From Anaerolineae bacterium (GTDB lineage Bacteria > Chloroflexota > Anaerolineae > Anaerolineales > Villigracilaceae): DNA of 64,000 nt. Below are positions 45,300 to 53,749 of this stretch, one piece after another. A program made the translations under genes and the position numbers. Below the pieces are notes generated by a model. It made no database searches. It had not been told where the DNA came from and worked only from the letters and a program-made list of their open reading frames with translations. How positions within the stretch are numbered: position 1 is the first letter of the stretch; each line of letters starts with the position of its first letter. The stretch spans positions 1 through 64,000 of the forward strand of contig QEXW01000115.1 of the NCBI GenBank assembly GCA_003130845.1, written 5' to 3'.

Positions 45300-47429
45300 T
45301 CAGGCTGTTTCTGCCACTTGCGGCAGGGGGAGTGCCTCGATGAGTTCGCGTACACGGAATTTCTCGATGTATTCGCGCGTTTCCCAATAATCCAAATCCA
45401 ACTCATGGGCAATCTCGAAGACAGATTGCTTGCCCTCGAACCGCATCATCATCTTTTCGATGGCGCGGTTTAATTTCCAGTTGACTTGCCAATCAACAAA
45501 CAAGCCGTGTCCGGAAAGGAATACAGGGCCGCGAAATTTGCGTTTGGGTAGATAGTCGGTGGCGTACACGCGAATGATTTCTTCGATGACCTCGGCGGCC
45601 TCTTGGAGTTTGTCCTCGTGCATAATCTCGAGATTGTCATCGGTGGTGTGATATTCCGGATACGGATAGCGGCTGATGGAAAGACACGGCACGTTCACCC
45701 CAGGGCCATTCAGCACGCGCTCATCATTGGCGATGATGTCGGCAAATGTGCCTTCGCGGAATTCTTTGCCGCGTTTTTTTAGAACGTATTGACCCACTTT
45801 ATCTAACCGTGAATCATGTTGGCGGGTGTGTTGTAGCGCCAGCGTGTTGTCATTGCCGGTCATTTCGATGAAGATGCCACCCCGAAACCCAGGGATTAAG
45901 TCTTCGTGATGGGCTAAGTAGGCAATCGTACCAATTGTCTCTGGCCCAAACCAGAAGCGGATGCTCATGGAACCCGGGGGGAGCGGATTGGCCGCCAACC
46001 GTCGTGCTACTTCAATGGCTGTGACGACGCCTGCTGCGTCATCGTTGGCTTGGTTGGGGTGGCAGACATGTGCCATGATGAACATCTCGCCAGCCGCCGG
46101 ATTTTTGCCACCGCGTGGATGAATGACGGCTTCGGCTACCTTAAACCCACCCTGGCTAGGGTCGGTCTGGAAGTCGGAGCGAATCACAACACGATAGTTT
46201 GCATCACGTGGCAGGGCATCAAATTGATGTTTGCTCAGGCAAAAGCCCCATGAGCGGTCGTAATATTTGAATTTCCACGGAATGGCGTGCGGACGCTGTT
46301 CGTTGTAGTAAAGGTGCGCTTCTAGGTCTTTGAAGGGCATCACTGCTTCAATGGGCAATGAATACGAGACCAAATGCAGGGGGTTGTCTTTGAAGTCTAC
46401 AATGCGTTGACCATCTTCTGTTTCCAAGTACGCTTCGTGGACGACATATCGCTCTGGCACGTACCAGGTCCAGACGGGCGTAAGAGGGGGATAGGTTTCA
46501 ATTTTGTAGTTGGCCGTTTCGGGCAAATAGGAGCCAATGATTTCCAGCGCGGCATCGGTGCCTTCTGAGGCGAGCGTGCGGTGCAGCGGCACCAATTCTG
46601 CTAGGACCTGCTTGAGGGAAGCGATTGGTTTCATCGGGGGAATCCAGTCTTTGGCGCGGTCGGGTGTTTCCAGGCGATAGGTGAGCCCTGGCCCTGGGTG
46701 GTCTTTCATCGCCTGTACGGCTACCCGGAAAACATCGTTGCATTTCATCAGGCGACACTCCCCTAGTCCAATGGTGCGCTTGGTTACCACCTGACTATCG
46801 AGCAAGGCACCGATTGGCTCAAAATCTAACACCACCCCCCGCTCGACATCGCGCACGAACATGGTGATGGCGACTTCGTGTGGTTTCCCTTGCATATCAA
46901 TGGCTGTGCCTTTGAACTCTTTTAGAAAGCGGTAGTCTACACCGGCCATTTGCTCGCAGTGGTGCAAAAAGGTAATGGATTTGCTGTAGGGCAAGCCTAG
47001 GATGAGGATTTTTGCATCCCACTCGCGGAATTTGCTAAAGATGGTCGTTTCACCAAAGCAGTCGTTCGAACGATGTGCGGCCACTTCGTCAGCGCGTTTG
47101 CCAATGGCCGCCATGGAGTAGATGGGATGGAACATGCGTTTGGCGCGTGGGTCGGTGCGAACGAGCTCTGTTAATATGCCCATTTGTGAGGGCGTGGTGC
47201 GCATGTCCCAGGGGACTCCGCGCAGGAAATCATAGTTAAAGGTGGGCATAATTAGGGTGCCATTGGGGCCCAGGACTTCAAGTAAGGCTTCAATCACTGT
47301 TTGCGGGCCGCCTTCTACACCGCCTGGTGCACGCGACAGGGTGGAGTAGGCACTATGCACAAAGAGTGTATCTCCTTCGGTCAGCCCCAATGCGCGAAAT
47401 TCATGGGTGAGGACAGGTTTGGTTAACAA
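45300..47429 (-). CDS. AAC(3)-like acetyltransferase fused to a DUF4910/M28-like aminopeptidase
   Basis: 709 residues joining two enzymes. Residues 1 to about 265 match the aminoglycoside N3-acetyltransferase fold: VHSAYSTLSRAPGGVEG, LIMPTFNYDF, HPIYSMAAIG, and LILGLPYSKSITFLHHCEQ with the catalytic His. Residues from about 270 are a DUF4910-type zinc aminopeptidase: MAHVCHPNQANDDAAG (His and Asp ligands), FGPETIGTIAY (Glu) and YPEYHTTDDN (His), ending with a winged-helix segment (FEIAHELDLDYWETREYIEKF). I start it at a TTG (47429) with AGGAG 6 nt upstream; a longer TTG start at 47498 lacks one. The substrate is unknown; it could trim and acetylate an amino-sugar or peptide metabolite. Confidence 0.87.
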   Translation of the reverse strand: MLTKPVLTHEFRALGLTEGDTLFVHSAYSTLSRAPGGVEGGPQTVIEALLEVLGPNGTLIMPTFNYDFLRGVPWDMRTTPSQMGILTELVRTDPRAKRMFHPIYSMAAIGKRADEVAAHRSNDCFGETTIFSKFREWDAKILILGLPYSKSITFLHHCEQMAGVDYRFLKEFKGTAIDMQGKPHEVAITMFVRDVERGVVLDFEPIGALLDSQVVTKRTIGLGECRLMKCNDVFRVAVQAMKDHPGPGLTYRLETPDRAKDWIPPMKPIASLKQVLAELVPLHRTLASEGTDAALEIIGSYLPETANYKIETYPPLTPVWTWYVPERYVVHEAYLETEDGQRIVDFKDNPLHLVSYSLPIEAVMPFKDLEAHLYYNEQRPHAIPWKFKYYDRSWGFCLSKHQFDALPRDANYRVVIRSDFQTDPSQGGFKVAEAVIHPRGGKNPAAGEMFIMAHVCHPNQANDDAAGVVTAIEVARRLAANPLPPGSMSIRFWFGPETIGTIAYLAHHEDLIPGFRGGIFIEMTGNDNTLALQHTRQHDSRLDKVGQYVLKKRGKEFREGTFADIIANDERVLNGPGVNVPCLSISRYPYPEYHTTDDNLEIMHEDKLQEAAEVIEEIIRVYATDYLPKRKFRGPVFLSGHGLFVDWQVNWKLNRAIEKMMMRFEGKQSVFEIAHELDLDYWETREYIEKFRVRELIEALPLPQVAETA

Positions 47430-47517
47430 AGCGAACTCCTGAGATGTTGAATGTGGGTCAGAAGCGAGCTCAATCAGGGTGGTGGAACTTAAGCGCAACC
47501 AGGCACGCGAAACTTGC

Positions 47518-48141
47518 TCATGCGCTTTCCGCCCAGCCTATCAGGCGTTTTACTTCTGCCAATGCTTGTTCGGCAGTGCGGAAATGCACCCCATACATGC
47601 CGAGTTGACGGCAGGCTTCGATATTTTCGCTGAAGTCGTCTACAAAGATGGCTTGTTCGGGGCGAACGCCAAGCGCGCTCAACGCATGTTGATAGATGCC
47701 TGGCTTGGGTTTGGGAATTCCCACCTCCGCAGAAATGGTGAGGTGGTCGAAGGCATCTATGAAATTTTGTTGTCGAATCCAGGTGCGTAACCCGCCCCAG
47801 GCGTTGGAAATCAGCCCGGTTTTGTATCTTTTACGTGCTTGGCGCAAGAAGGCGACGAGGTTCCAGTCAATCGTATCGCCGGCAAAAAACTGTTCCTGAA
47901 TGCGTGGGCGTTCGGAGAGTGGTAACCCCAGCCGACGGGTGACGCTCACCCAGTGTGCCTCTTCTGTTAGTTTGCCCGCTGTGGCGCGGGCGGCTGTGCT
48001 ATACAGACCGTTGCCAAAGACAATTCGCTCAAGCTCCTCATACGTCAGGCCGAATTCGGCAGCCAGTTGAGCGCGCGGTTTTTTTTCTTCGGTGCGCACA
48101 ATCACTCCACCGAGGTCGAAATAGATGGCTGTAATGGTCAT
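47518..48141 (-). CDS. HAD superfamily hydrolase
   Basis: 207 residues, HAD subfamily IA. Motif I is FDLGGVIV with nucleophile D9 but Gly at the usual second Asp, as in the YihX-type sugar phosphatases; motif II is LISNAWG; motif IV is FVDDFSENIEAC. A small cap domain lies between residues 20 and 90. It probably dephosphorylates a small metabolite. Its ATG overlaps the stop of the zinc ribbon gene (ATGA), and the AAC(3)-peptidase fusion follows after 88 nt, so it may supply or process the same compound. Confidence 0.88.
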   Translation of the reverse strand: MTITAIYFDLGGVIVRTEEKKPRAQLAAEFGLTYEELERIVFGNGLYSTAARATAGKLTEEAHWVSVTRRLGLPLSERPRIQEQFFAGDTIDWNLVAFLRQARKRYKTGLISNAWGGLRTWIRQQNFIDAFDHLTISAEVGIPKPKPGIYQHALSALGVRPEQAIFVDDFSENIEACRQLGMYGVHFRTAEQALAEVKRLIGWAESA

Positions 48142-48344
48142 TCTTCTCCCCTTAGGGTGAACATTTTTTTGGTGAGTGGGTTTAACTCGAAGGTACGCTT
48201 TGCCAGCTTGGTCACGCGGCGACATTTGGGACAACGCGCATCATAATGGGCATGGGCATTTTTTTGAAGCATTTGAATGGCTTCGGTAATCTGTTCATTT
48301 GACAGGGCAAACGGCAGGGAGCAAAATTGACATTTGATTTGCAT
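48138..48344 (-). CDS. Small zinc-ribbon protein
   Basis: 68 residues with two CxxC knuckles, CQFC (5-8) and CPKC (about 38-41), and a long basic helix (CRRVTKLAKRTFEL) with a Lys-rich tail. This is a typical treble-clef or ribbon fold of small nucleic-acid- or protein-binding proteins. It is coupled to the HAD gene downstream (ATGA). GAGGAAA precedes its ATG. Function unknown. Confidence 0.8.
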   Translation of the reverse strand: MQIKCQFCSLPFALSNEQITEAIQMLQKNAHAHYDARCPKCRRVTKLAKRTFELNPLTKKMFTLRGEE

Positions 48345-48377
48345 ACCATTTCCTCTTTGCTGGATTTATTTAGCACT

Positions 48378-48475
48378 GTGTTTTTTGGACGCGGATTCAC
48401 ACGGAAAACGCGGAATGTTTCTGGGCTTTCTTTGCCAAGCAATCTTTTTGTCCGCGTTCCTTTGCGTTTGTCTGC
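48378..48475. repeat. Imperfect inverted repeat of TCCGCGTT/TCTGCG words
   Basis: The word ACGCGGATTCACACGGAAAACGCGGA (first part 48390-48415) and TCCGCGTT...TCTGCGG (48449-48475) are imperfect reverse complements. The sequence resembles short interspersed repeats built of CGCGGA and TCTGCG words that occur between genes in Chloroflexota and cyanobacteria. It forms most of the noncoding 48345-48647 stretch. Confidence 0.4.
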
Positions 48476-48601
48476 GGCTGATTACTGTACGGTGGCTAGC
48501 GTTGTTCTAATTGTAGCATTACCTACCGATGAATCAGGGTAGGCGGTTGGTGTAGTTTGTGGCGCAGGGATGGATGAAAGACCTGCTCGATGCACAAATC
48601 C

Positions 48602-48630
48602 TTGATAGCAGACCGGGGTAATGATATAAT
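48602..48630 (+). promoter_or_regulatory. tRNA-His promoter
   Basis: -35 TTGATA (48602-48607), 17-bp spacer, perfect -10 TATAAT (48625-48630), 17 bp before the tRNA. Confidence 0.92.
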
Positions 48631-48647
48631 CCGCCCGCTAAAGACGT

Positions 48648-48720
48648 GGCGGCTGTAGCTCAATGGCAGAGCACTTGACTGTGGATCAAGGTGTTGTGGG
48701 TTCGAGCCCCATCAGCCGCC
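48648..48720 (+). tRNA. tRNA-His (anticodon GTG)
   Basis: Eight-base acceptor with the extra G-1 paired to C73, the identity mark of histidine tRNA (GGCGGCTG/CAGCCGCC). Anticodon stem CTTGA/TCAAG with loop CTGTGGA (anticodon GTG), T-arm GTGGG/CCCAT. CCA is not encoded. Confidence 0.96.
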
Positions 48721-48722
48721 CC

Positions 48723-48756
48723 TTGGGCTTCTCCTTGAGGGAAGCCCATTTTTTTT
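48723..48756 (+). terminator. Terminator after tRNA-His
   Basis: GGGCTTC-TCCTTGAGG-GAAGCCC followed by eight T's. Confidence 0.94.
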
Positions 48757-48821
48757 AGGGTGTTGCCCGTACAGTATCTTCAGGTTGTCCCTCTTTTTTG
48801 CATCGTCTAGGGTGCAAATTT

Positions 48822-48851
48822 TTGCAGTAAGGTGCACTTTTGTGCTAAACT
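48822..48851 (+). promoter_or_regulatory. Promoter of the PLDc_N gene
   Basis: -35 TTGCAG (48822-48827), 18-bp spacer, -10 TAAACT (48846-48851), with AAGGAGG ahead of the ATG at 48883. Confidence 0.75.
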
Positions 48852-48882
48852 CGTCACAATTCTTACGCAGAAGGAGGTTGAT

Positions 48883-49125
48883 ATGTTCTTTTTTGACGGT
48901 TTCAACGCTCGTTTTATGCTATTCCAAGCGCTTAACTGTCTGGTTTTATTGGTTTGGTTGGGGCTGAGTATGGCCGCTTTGGTGGGGTTGCGCAAGAAGA
49001 AGATAGGTGAGACGGCCCGTGTGTTGTGGGCATTGGTGATTTTGGTCGTGCCAATTATGGGGGCGGTCTCATTTTGGATTGTCAACCCAGCCGATGAGAA
49101 CGTAGCGGATACCAGCGTCGGCTAA
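48883..49125 (+). CDS. Small two-helix membrane protein, PLDc_N-like
   Basis: 80 residues with two membrane helices (about 11-31 and 46-67). The second, VLWALVILVVPIMGAVSFWIV, matches the cardiolipin synthase N-terminal (PLDc_N) signature LW...V.P..GA. Stand-alone PLDc_N proteins have no known activity. The ATG at 48883 has AAGGAGG 4-5 nt upstream. It converges on the lipase-like gene with 15 bp between. Confidence 0.85.
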   Translation: MFFFDGFNARFMLFQALNCLVLLVWLGLSMAALVGLRKKKIGETARVLWALVILVVPIMGAVSFWIVNPADENVADTSVG

Positions 49126-49140
49126 AGCCCTTGGTCAGGA

Positions 49141-49974
49141 CTAGCGATGCGCGGCGAGCCAGGCTTCCACATCTTGAAAAACCTGCTCACGCTCTGGTTC
49201 GTTGAAGACTTCGTGAAACAAGCCTTCGTAAATTTTTAGGGTTTTGTCGGTAGATTTGGCTTTTTCGTAGAGCATTTGTGCGCCTTGAGGATTTACCAGG
49301 CGGTCTTGGCTGCCTTGTAAAAGCAGCATGGGTAAGTGCAGGGTCTCGGCTTGGGCAGTGATACGTTGCATCGCGGCAAGCATTTCTGCGCCTAGCCGCG
49401 CTGTAACTTTGCCGGTGTAAACCAGCGGGTCATTTAGATACGTGTTGACGATATTCGGGTCTTTGGAAATGGTGGTGGCATCGAGCGCCATGAGACCTGC
49501 TTGGGGCAGCAGGGTAGAGAGCAGTTTGCCAAGGGTGATGATGGCCGGTGAGATGGTTTCAGGCAATTTTACGGCTGGAGCAGAGAGCACCGCACCTCGC
49601 AGTTCGTCTTGATGCTCTAGGAGGTATATGGATGCAATCAATCCGCCCATGCTATGGCCGACTAAAAATACCGGCTTGCCCGGATGCCAGCCTCGAATCA
49701 TGTCGAAGTATGTCTTAAGCGGCTGGGTGAAGTCGCTAAATCTCTCCACATAGACGCGTGTCCCCTCGGATTTGCCATGCCCAATGTGGTCTAGCCCGTA
49801 TACGGCGTAGCCACGCGGGACAAGGTGGTTGACGAGGTTCATGTATCGTCCGCTGTGTTCGGCAATGCCATGCACCAGCAGTAGAACCGCTTTCGGCGTG
49901 CTTTCGGGTTGCCAGTGCTGGTAATAGATTTTGATGCCTTTGGGGGTTTGGAAACGGCCTTCTGCATGAATCAT
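49141..49974 (-). CDS. Alpha/beta hydrolase, monoacylglycerol lipase-like
   Basis: 277 residues. The oxyanion segment LLVHGIAEHSGRY and the nucleophile elbow VGHSMGG (Ser) are those of bacterial monoacylglycerol lipases; the acid is in GSQDRLVN and the histidine in GLFHEVFNEPE. LDHIGHGKSEG is another landmark. It would release glycerol and fatty acid from monoacylglycerol or lysophospholipid. AGGAGG lies 7 nt before the ATG at 49974, which is preferred to the longer frame at 50025. Confidence 0.93.
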   Translation of the reverse strand: MIHAEGRFQTPKGIKIYYQHWQPESTPKAVLLLVHGIAEHSGRYMNLVNHLVPRGYAVYGLDHIGHGKSEGTRVYVERFSDFTQPLKTYFDMIRGWHPGKPVFLVGHSMGGLIASIYLLEHQDELRGAVLSAPAVKLPETISPAIITLGKLLSTLLPQAGLMALDATTISKDPNIVNTYLNDPLVYTGKVTARLGAEMLAAMQRITAQAETLHLPMLLLQGSQDRLVNPQGAQMLYEKAKSTDKTLKIYEGLFHEVFNEPEREQVFQDVEAWLAAHR

Positions 49975-50017
49975 GGATGCGCCTCCTATGGATGTGATTA
50001 TAGCATTGTGTTTGCTT

Positions 50018-50048
50018 AAAATCACATGCCCGCAAACGATGCGGGCAT
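50018..50048 (-). terminator. Terminator of the sufR-sufT operon
   Basis: ATGCCCGCA-TCGTT-TGCGGGCAT followed by GTGATTTT on the minus strand. Confidence 0.85.
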
Positions 50049-50075
50049 GCAGCAGCGGTTCTCAGGCAGTGTTCT

Positions 50076-50423
50076 TTAGGTGTATAGACCCCAATCCAGT
50101 GCCGAGGGGTCTTCCATCATGGAAAAATCCCAGACCTCCATGCCCATCTCAACGGTGACGGGCATTTTAAGTGCATCTTGGGCTTTTTGGCGGGTCATGT
50201 CTACCATGGCCGGCCCGTAAGGGCAAAATGGTGTGGTGAGAATCATTTTTAGCCGGGCCGTGTTCTCTTCAACAGTAATATCGCGCACCAGCCCTAATTG
50301 GATGATGTTCATTCCGATTTCAGGGTCTACGACTTCCGAGAGTTTCTCGCGCGCTGGCTGAACCAACTCCGGATGGGTGTCATGGATGGTCCACTTAATA
50401 ATGTTCAAAGTTTCTTCGCTCAT
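50076..50423 (-). CDS. MIP18/SufT-like (DUF59) iron-sulfur assembly protein
   Basis: 115 residues of the MIP18 (DUF59) domain. The signature DPEIGMNIIQLGLVRDI (about 33-49) and the TTPFCPYGPAMVD segment with the single Cys are present. Such proteins help deliver iron-sulfur clusters. The ATG overlaps the stop of the SufR-like regulator gene (ATGA). No sufBCDS genes are nearby. Confidence 0.9.
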   Translation of the reverse strand: MSEETLNIIKWTIHDTHPELVQPAREKLSEVVDPEIGMNIIQLGLVRDITVEENTARLKMILTTPFCPYGPAMVDMTRQKAQDALKMPVTVEMGMEVWDFSMMEDPSALDWGLYT

Positions 50424-51049
50424 CGGGCGTTCTCCAAGGCAGAAGTTCGGACGACATAGGTGCAGTGCGATGCACCACTCAAAACGCATTGCACTTTGTT
50501 GGCCGGGACGGCCAGCATTTTGGAAATGAGAGTTTGGTCAACGGTGCATACTTCGGGGTGCGCCTGGCCAACTTGTAGATAGGGGCAAGTGATTTCGTGG
50601 ATGTGGTACTCGTCGCCCTTTTTCTCCCATTCGACGACGAAACCTTCTGCGGCTAGCAGGTCTTTCACTGTCTCCAGGCGTTCTTCTACGCTTAGACCTT
50701 CTAATTGCTCTTTATGTTCTTCTGCCAGGCCGGTAGCCACTTCCTTGAACAGTTCCCCAACGATGGGGCTGGGGAGTTTTTCTTTCATTTGAGAAAGCAG
50801 GCGAGTGGTTAAGCGCAGATAGCGGGTTGGAAAGCGTTCTAGTCCGTCTTCTGTTAAGAAGTAGACTAGCCTTGGCCGCCCAACGCCATGTCGTTCTTCT
50901 TCTGCATCTACCAGCCCTTCTACCTGTAAATTGGTAAGATGGTGGCGCACCGAAATCGGGTTAATGCCCACTGCTTCGGCCAATTCATTAATTGTTGTGC
51001 GCGGTCGGCGCAGAAGGGTTTGTAAAATCCGGTCACGGGTGCTTTTCAT
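50420..51049 (-). CDS. SufR-like iron-sulfur-sensing transcriptional regulator
   Basis: 209 residues. N-terminal winged helix (about 5-62) with TTINELAEAVGINPISVRHHL as the DNA-reading helices and the wing GVGRPRLVYFLT. The C-terminal part holds four Cys, C155-x12-C168-x19-C188-x7-C196, like the cluster-binding cysteines of SufR. Such regulators repress iron-sulfur assembly genes when they carry a 4Fe-4S cluster. It is coupled to the SufT-like gene and probably controls itself. The start is either ATG 51049 or GTG 51058; neither has a strong ribosome site. Confidence 0.86.
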   Translation of the reverse strand: MKSTRDRILQTLLRRPRTTINELAEAVGINPISVRHHLTNLQVEGLVDAEEERHGVGRPRLVYFLTEDGLERFPTRYLRLTTRLLSQMKEKLPSPIVGELFKEVATGLAEEHKEQLEGLSVEERLETVKDLLAAEGFVVEWEKKGDEYHIHEITCPYLQVGQAHPEVCTVDQTLISKMLAVPANKVQCVLSGASHCTYVVRTSALENAR

Positions 51050-51088
51050 AACGCTCACTTGTGTCGCTTAGGTCGTTTCTTAATGTGG

Positions 51089-51117
51089 AGTATATCAGTC
51101 TTGTTTTTGTTTGTCAA
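51089..51117 (-). promoter_or_regulatory. Promoter of the sufR-sufT operon
   Basis: Minus strand -35 TTGACA (51112-51117), 17-bp spacer, -10 TATACT (51089-51094). Near consensus. Confidence 0.92.
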
Positions 51118-51200
51118 TAAAATAGATAAATATCATAAATATTTAGAGGGGAAGGTGCCAGCATCTTAGGATGTCTCGGGTTTTTGTAAATTCAAAAGGT

Positions 51201-52232
51201 TTACCAAGACATGGAGGTTTCGTATCCCCATTGAATCAGCAAGTCCCCTGCTACTTCCTTGAAGATTTGCCGGTCACGCGCGGTGAATAGATTGCGCCAG
51301 TTGCCGGCCTTTCCTTTGGGAAGAAAACCGGCAATATCGCCGGCGCGGCGAGCCTGCCATTCTTCATCGAGGTTTTGCCCCATTTCTTTTTGAACCTCCG
51401 CTTCGAGCGCCGCGGGGGTTTCGACGCCCAGAAAGGCCCATAGCCTGGTCATTTCGGCAAAGGGTGTGGCCAGCAAATCTTCGTAGCGCAGGGAGTGATA
51501 GGCCTGCGGGTATAAGCGCCGGGCTTCGCTGTCTATTTCGCGCAGGTCATCTGCCCAACGTTGTCCAATCTCACGCAGAAAGGTTTCGGTGAAGATGGAA
51601 CGACGGCCATCGGTGAAGGGGGTTGGGTCGCGCTTCAGGTCTGCGATGATGCGGCGGTCTTCTGGGGTCAGAAAGCGAGAGTCTTCGACGAAATTGCGAA
51701 AGCGTTCGCTAATCAACACATCGCGCCCATCGCGAACAATGTAGATTAGGCGGGCATCGGGATACAGGCTGTGCATATCGCGCACAACCTGACCGTGAAT
51801 GGTGGAAGAGGGGCTTTTATCGCCAACAATCTGTTTGCCCTCGCGGATGGCATCTCGTTCCATAATGAAATCGGCGGCAGCGCGCAGGATGAGCGGTGAA
51901 AGGTCGCGACCTTGGTTCCAGCGGTTGGATTTGCGCGTGAGCCACTCTTCGATTTCAACCGAATTGACCAGAGATTTGAGCAGAGGGGCGCGGGTGAAAA
52001 AGTGTGCTTGGTAGTTGCAATGCACGGCGGGGTGCAGGCGCGTCAGGCGCATCAAAATTGTGGTACCAGAACGAGCATGCCCTAGAATAAAGAATTTTTC
52101 GCGTGGGAAGAACTGCCGAATTTCCGCCACTTCTTCCGGCGTAATGCTTGGAATTTCAGCGCGTTTTTTGCTTGTGTTTTCGCCCTGCAACAGAACCCGG
52201 GCAGCGGATTTCAAACGATGGAGAACGTTCAA
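51201..52232 (-). CDS. Sulfotransferase family protein
   Basis: 343 residues. The 5'-phosphosulfate loop is FFILGHARSGTTILMRL (about 48-64) and the 3'-phosphate site is IYIVRDGRDVLISE. It would transfer sulfate from PAPS to an unknown hydroxyl or amine. I start it at a TTG (52232) with GAGGGA 5 nt upstream; a TATAAT at 52264-52269 (minus strand) then gives a normal leader. A longer frame to 52322 would run through that promoter and overlap the WD40 remnant. Confidence 0.87.
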   Translation of the reverse strand: MNVLHRLKSAARVLLQGENTSKKRAEIPSITPEEVAEIRQFFPREKFFILGHARSGTTILMRLTRLHPAVHCNYQAHFFTRAPLLKSLVNSVEIEEWLTRKSNRWNQGRDLSPLILRAAADFIMERDAIREGKQIVGDKSPSSTIHGQVVRDMHSLYPDARLIYIVRDGRDVLISERFRNFVEDSRFLTPEDRRIIADLKRDPTPFTDGRRSIFTETFLREIGQRWADDLREIDSEARRLYPQAYHSLRYEDLLATPFAEMTRLWAFLGVETPAALEAEVQKEMGQNLDEEWQARRAGDIAGFLPKGKAGNWRNLFTARDRQIFKEVAGDLLIQWGYETSMSW

Positions 52233-52306
52233 AACAATCCCTCGATAGTCAAAATGTCCTTTGATTATAACGTCCAATTCAAATTGAAGTTCAGTTTGTT
52301 TTAAGA

Positions 52307-53660
52307 CTATCGAATTCCCCAAACACGAATGGTTCTATCACGTGAGCCGGTGAACATCAATTTGCCGTCAGGTGAAAAAACAATCGCATAAATCAAATCC
52401 TGGTGATAATTTGTCAACAAGCGTAACTCAGATGCATTTGCTGTTCGCCATATTTTTAAGTTGAATTTATTGTCACTTGTAACAAATAGCGCCAATGCCA
52501 CGTTTGAGCTTTTTTGTTTTGGTATCCCAAACCTGCAGACAGCGTTCTACATCGCGCGTACCGCTAACCAGCAAGGTACTATCAGGAGAGAAAGCCAGCG
52601 AAGTGATCGAGTTGCGAGGGCCATCGTTGTCAACATGCGCATACTGGAACTCGCCATTTCTGTTCCATATCCTAGGAAATATGTCATTTGCAGCGACTGC
52701 GATGAATTGGCTATCAGGTGAGAATACAACCGCATTGACCTTTTCAGGGATAGCAATTACCTTACTCAATGTCCAGGAATTCATGTGCCATAGATTAACT
52801 GCTTTGTCCTCATAACCACTTGAAGCCAACAAGGTACCATCGGGAGCAAAAGAAAGGCTAGTTACTTTGCCGTTATGGCGGCCAATTTCAACAGGTCTAT
52901 TCCAGGTTTGGGTATTCCAGACTAAGATGTTTCTGCCGCTCCCTGCTGCCGCCAGCCATTGTCCATTGGGGAAAAAGCAACGGCTAATACAGCACTCCCA
53001 TACTCAAGCGTGTAAAAAGGGGTACCCGTTACCAAGTCGTAAACAACGACTTTCCCATTTTGGCTTCCAGAGGCAATCCATTTTCCATCGGGTGAAACGA
53101 AGAGGGAGTAAATCGGGCTATCGGTTCGCCAAACCGTCAGGAGCGAAAGATTATTTTTCGTGCCTGGACCGATAATCCCAGCAGATTTTGGATATGGTGT
53201 AAAAGAAAAGGCACTTCCAGAAGGTGTTGCTGTTGGATATGCAGGCGTATTGCTTGGAGAAATGGTGGGAGTGGAAGTGACGGTAGAAGTAAGCGAAGGT
53301 GTAAATGTAAAAGTAACAGTTGAAGACGGGGTTTGAGCGATGGTGTTGGTGAGCAGAGTGGCTGAAGGTGTGTTTACTTTGGTCGGCGTGGAAAATGAAC
53401 AGGCACTAGATTTGACCTGTATCGTTTGAGGACGCTCGTCTAACGATACGGTTTGCTTGTATGGCTGCGGATTGCCTGAGCAGAAAACTTTGAGAGTCGC
53501 ATCTTTGTTTAAGTACTGTTTGTCAATATCAAAAGAGCAAAATCCTGAATTATCCGTGACAGCCCTTTGAGGTTTGCATAAGTGATAGGAGTTTTGTTAT
53601 CGAAGGCAGCCGCCATTCTTTGCGTGCATTTCGTAATCACGTATTCAAGCGATTTATTCT
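52307..53660 (-). pseudogene. WD40-repeat lipoprotein-like gene, frameshifted
   Basis: Reading across frames gives one protein: an early beta domain (SGFCSFDIDKQYLN), a Thr/Ser/Pro-rich linker, then WD40 blades such as SLFVSPDGKWIASGSQNGKV, SLSFAPDGTLLASSGYEDKA, VVFSPDSQF, AFSPDSTLLVSG and AIVFSPDGKLMFTGSRDRTIRVWGIR. At least two shifts break it: near 52968-52971 (GGGG run) and near 52502-52516 (T6 run), with a third probable near 53560-53580. The N-terminus is also missing beyond about 53660. Sequencing errors in the homopolymers would explain two of the breaks. Confidence 0.8.
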
Positions 53661-53749
53661 AATAACGCCTCTCCTTTGGTTTGCCCACACCATTCTTATT
53701 CAGTCAACATCTGGCGATATAGAGTAGAATCAAAGCCGGAGGACGAGTG

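Noticed and set aside
52307-52832. Two short minus-strand ORFs as separate small genes
   Set aside because: They join end to end as consecutive WD40 blades once a shift in a T6 run is allowed, so they are pieces of one broken gene.
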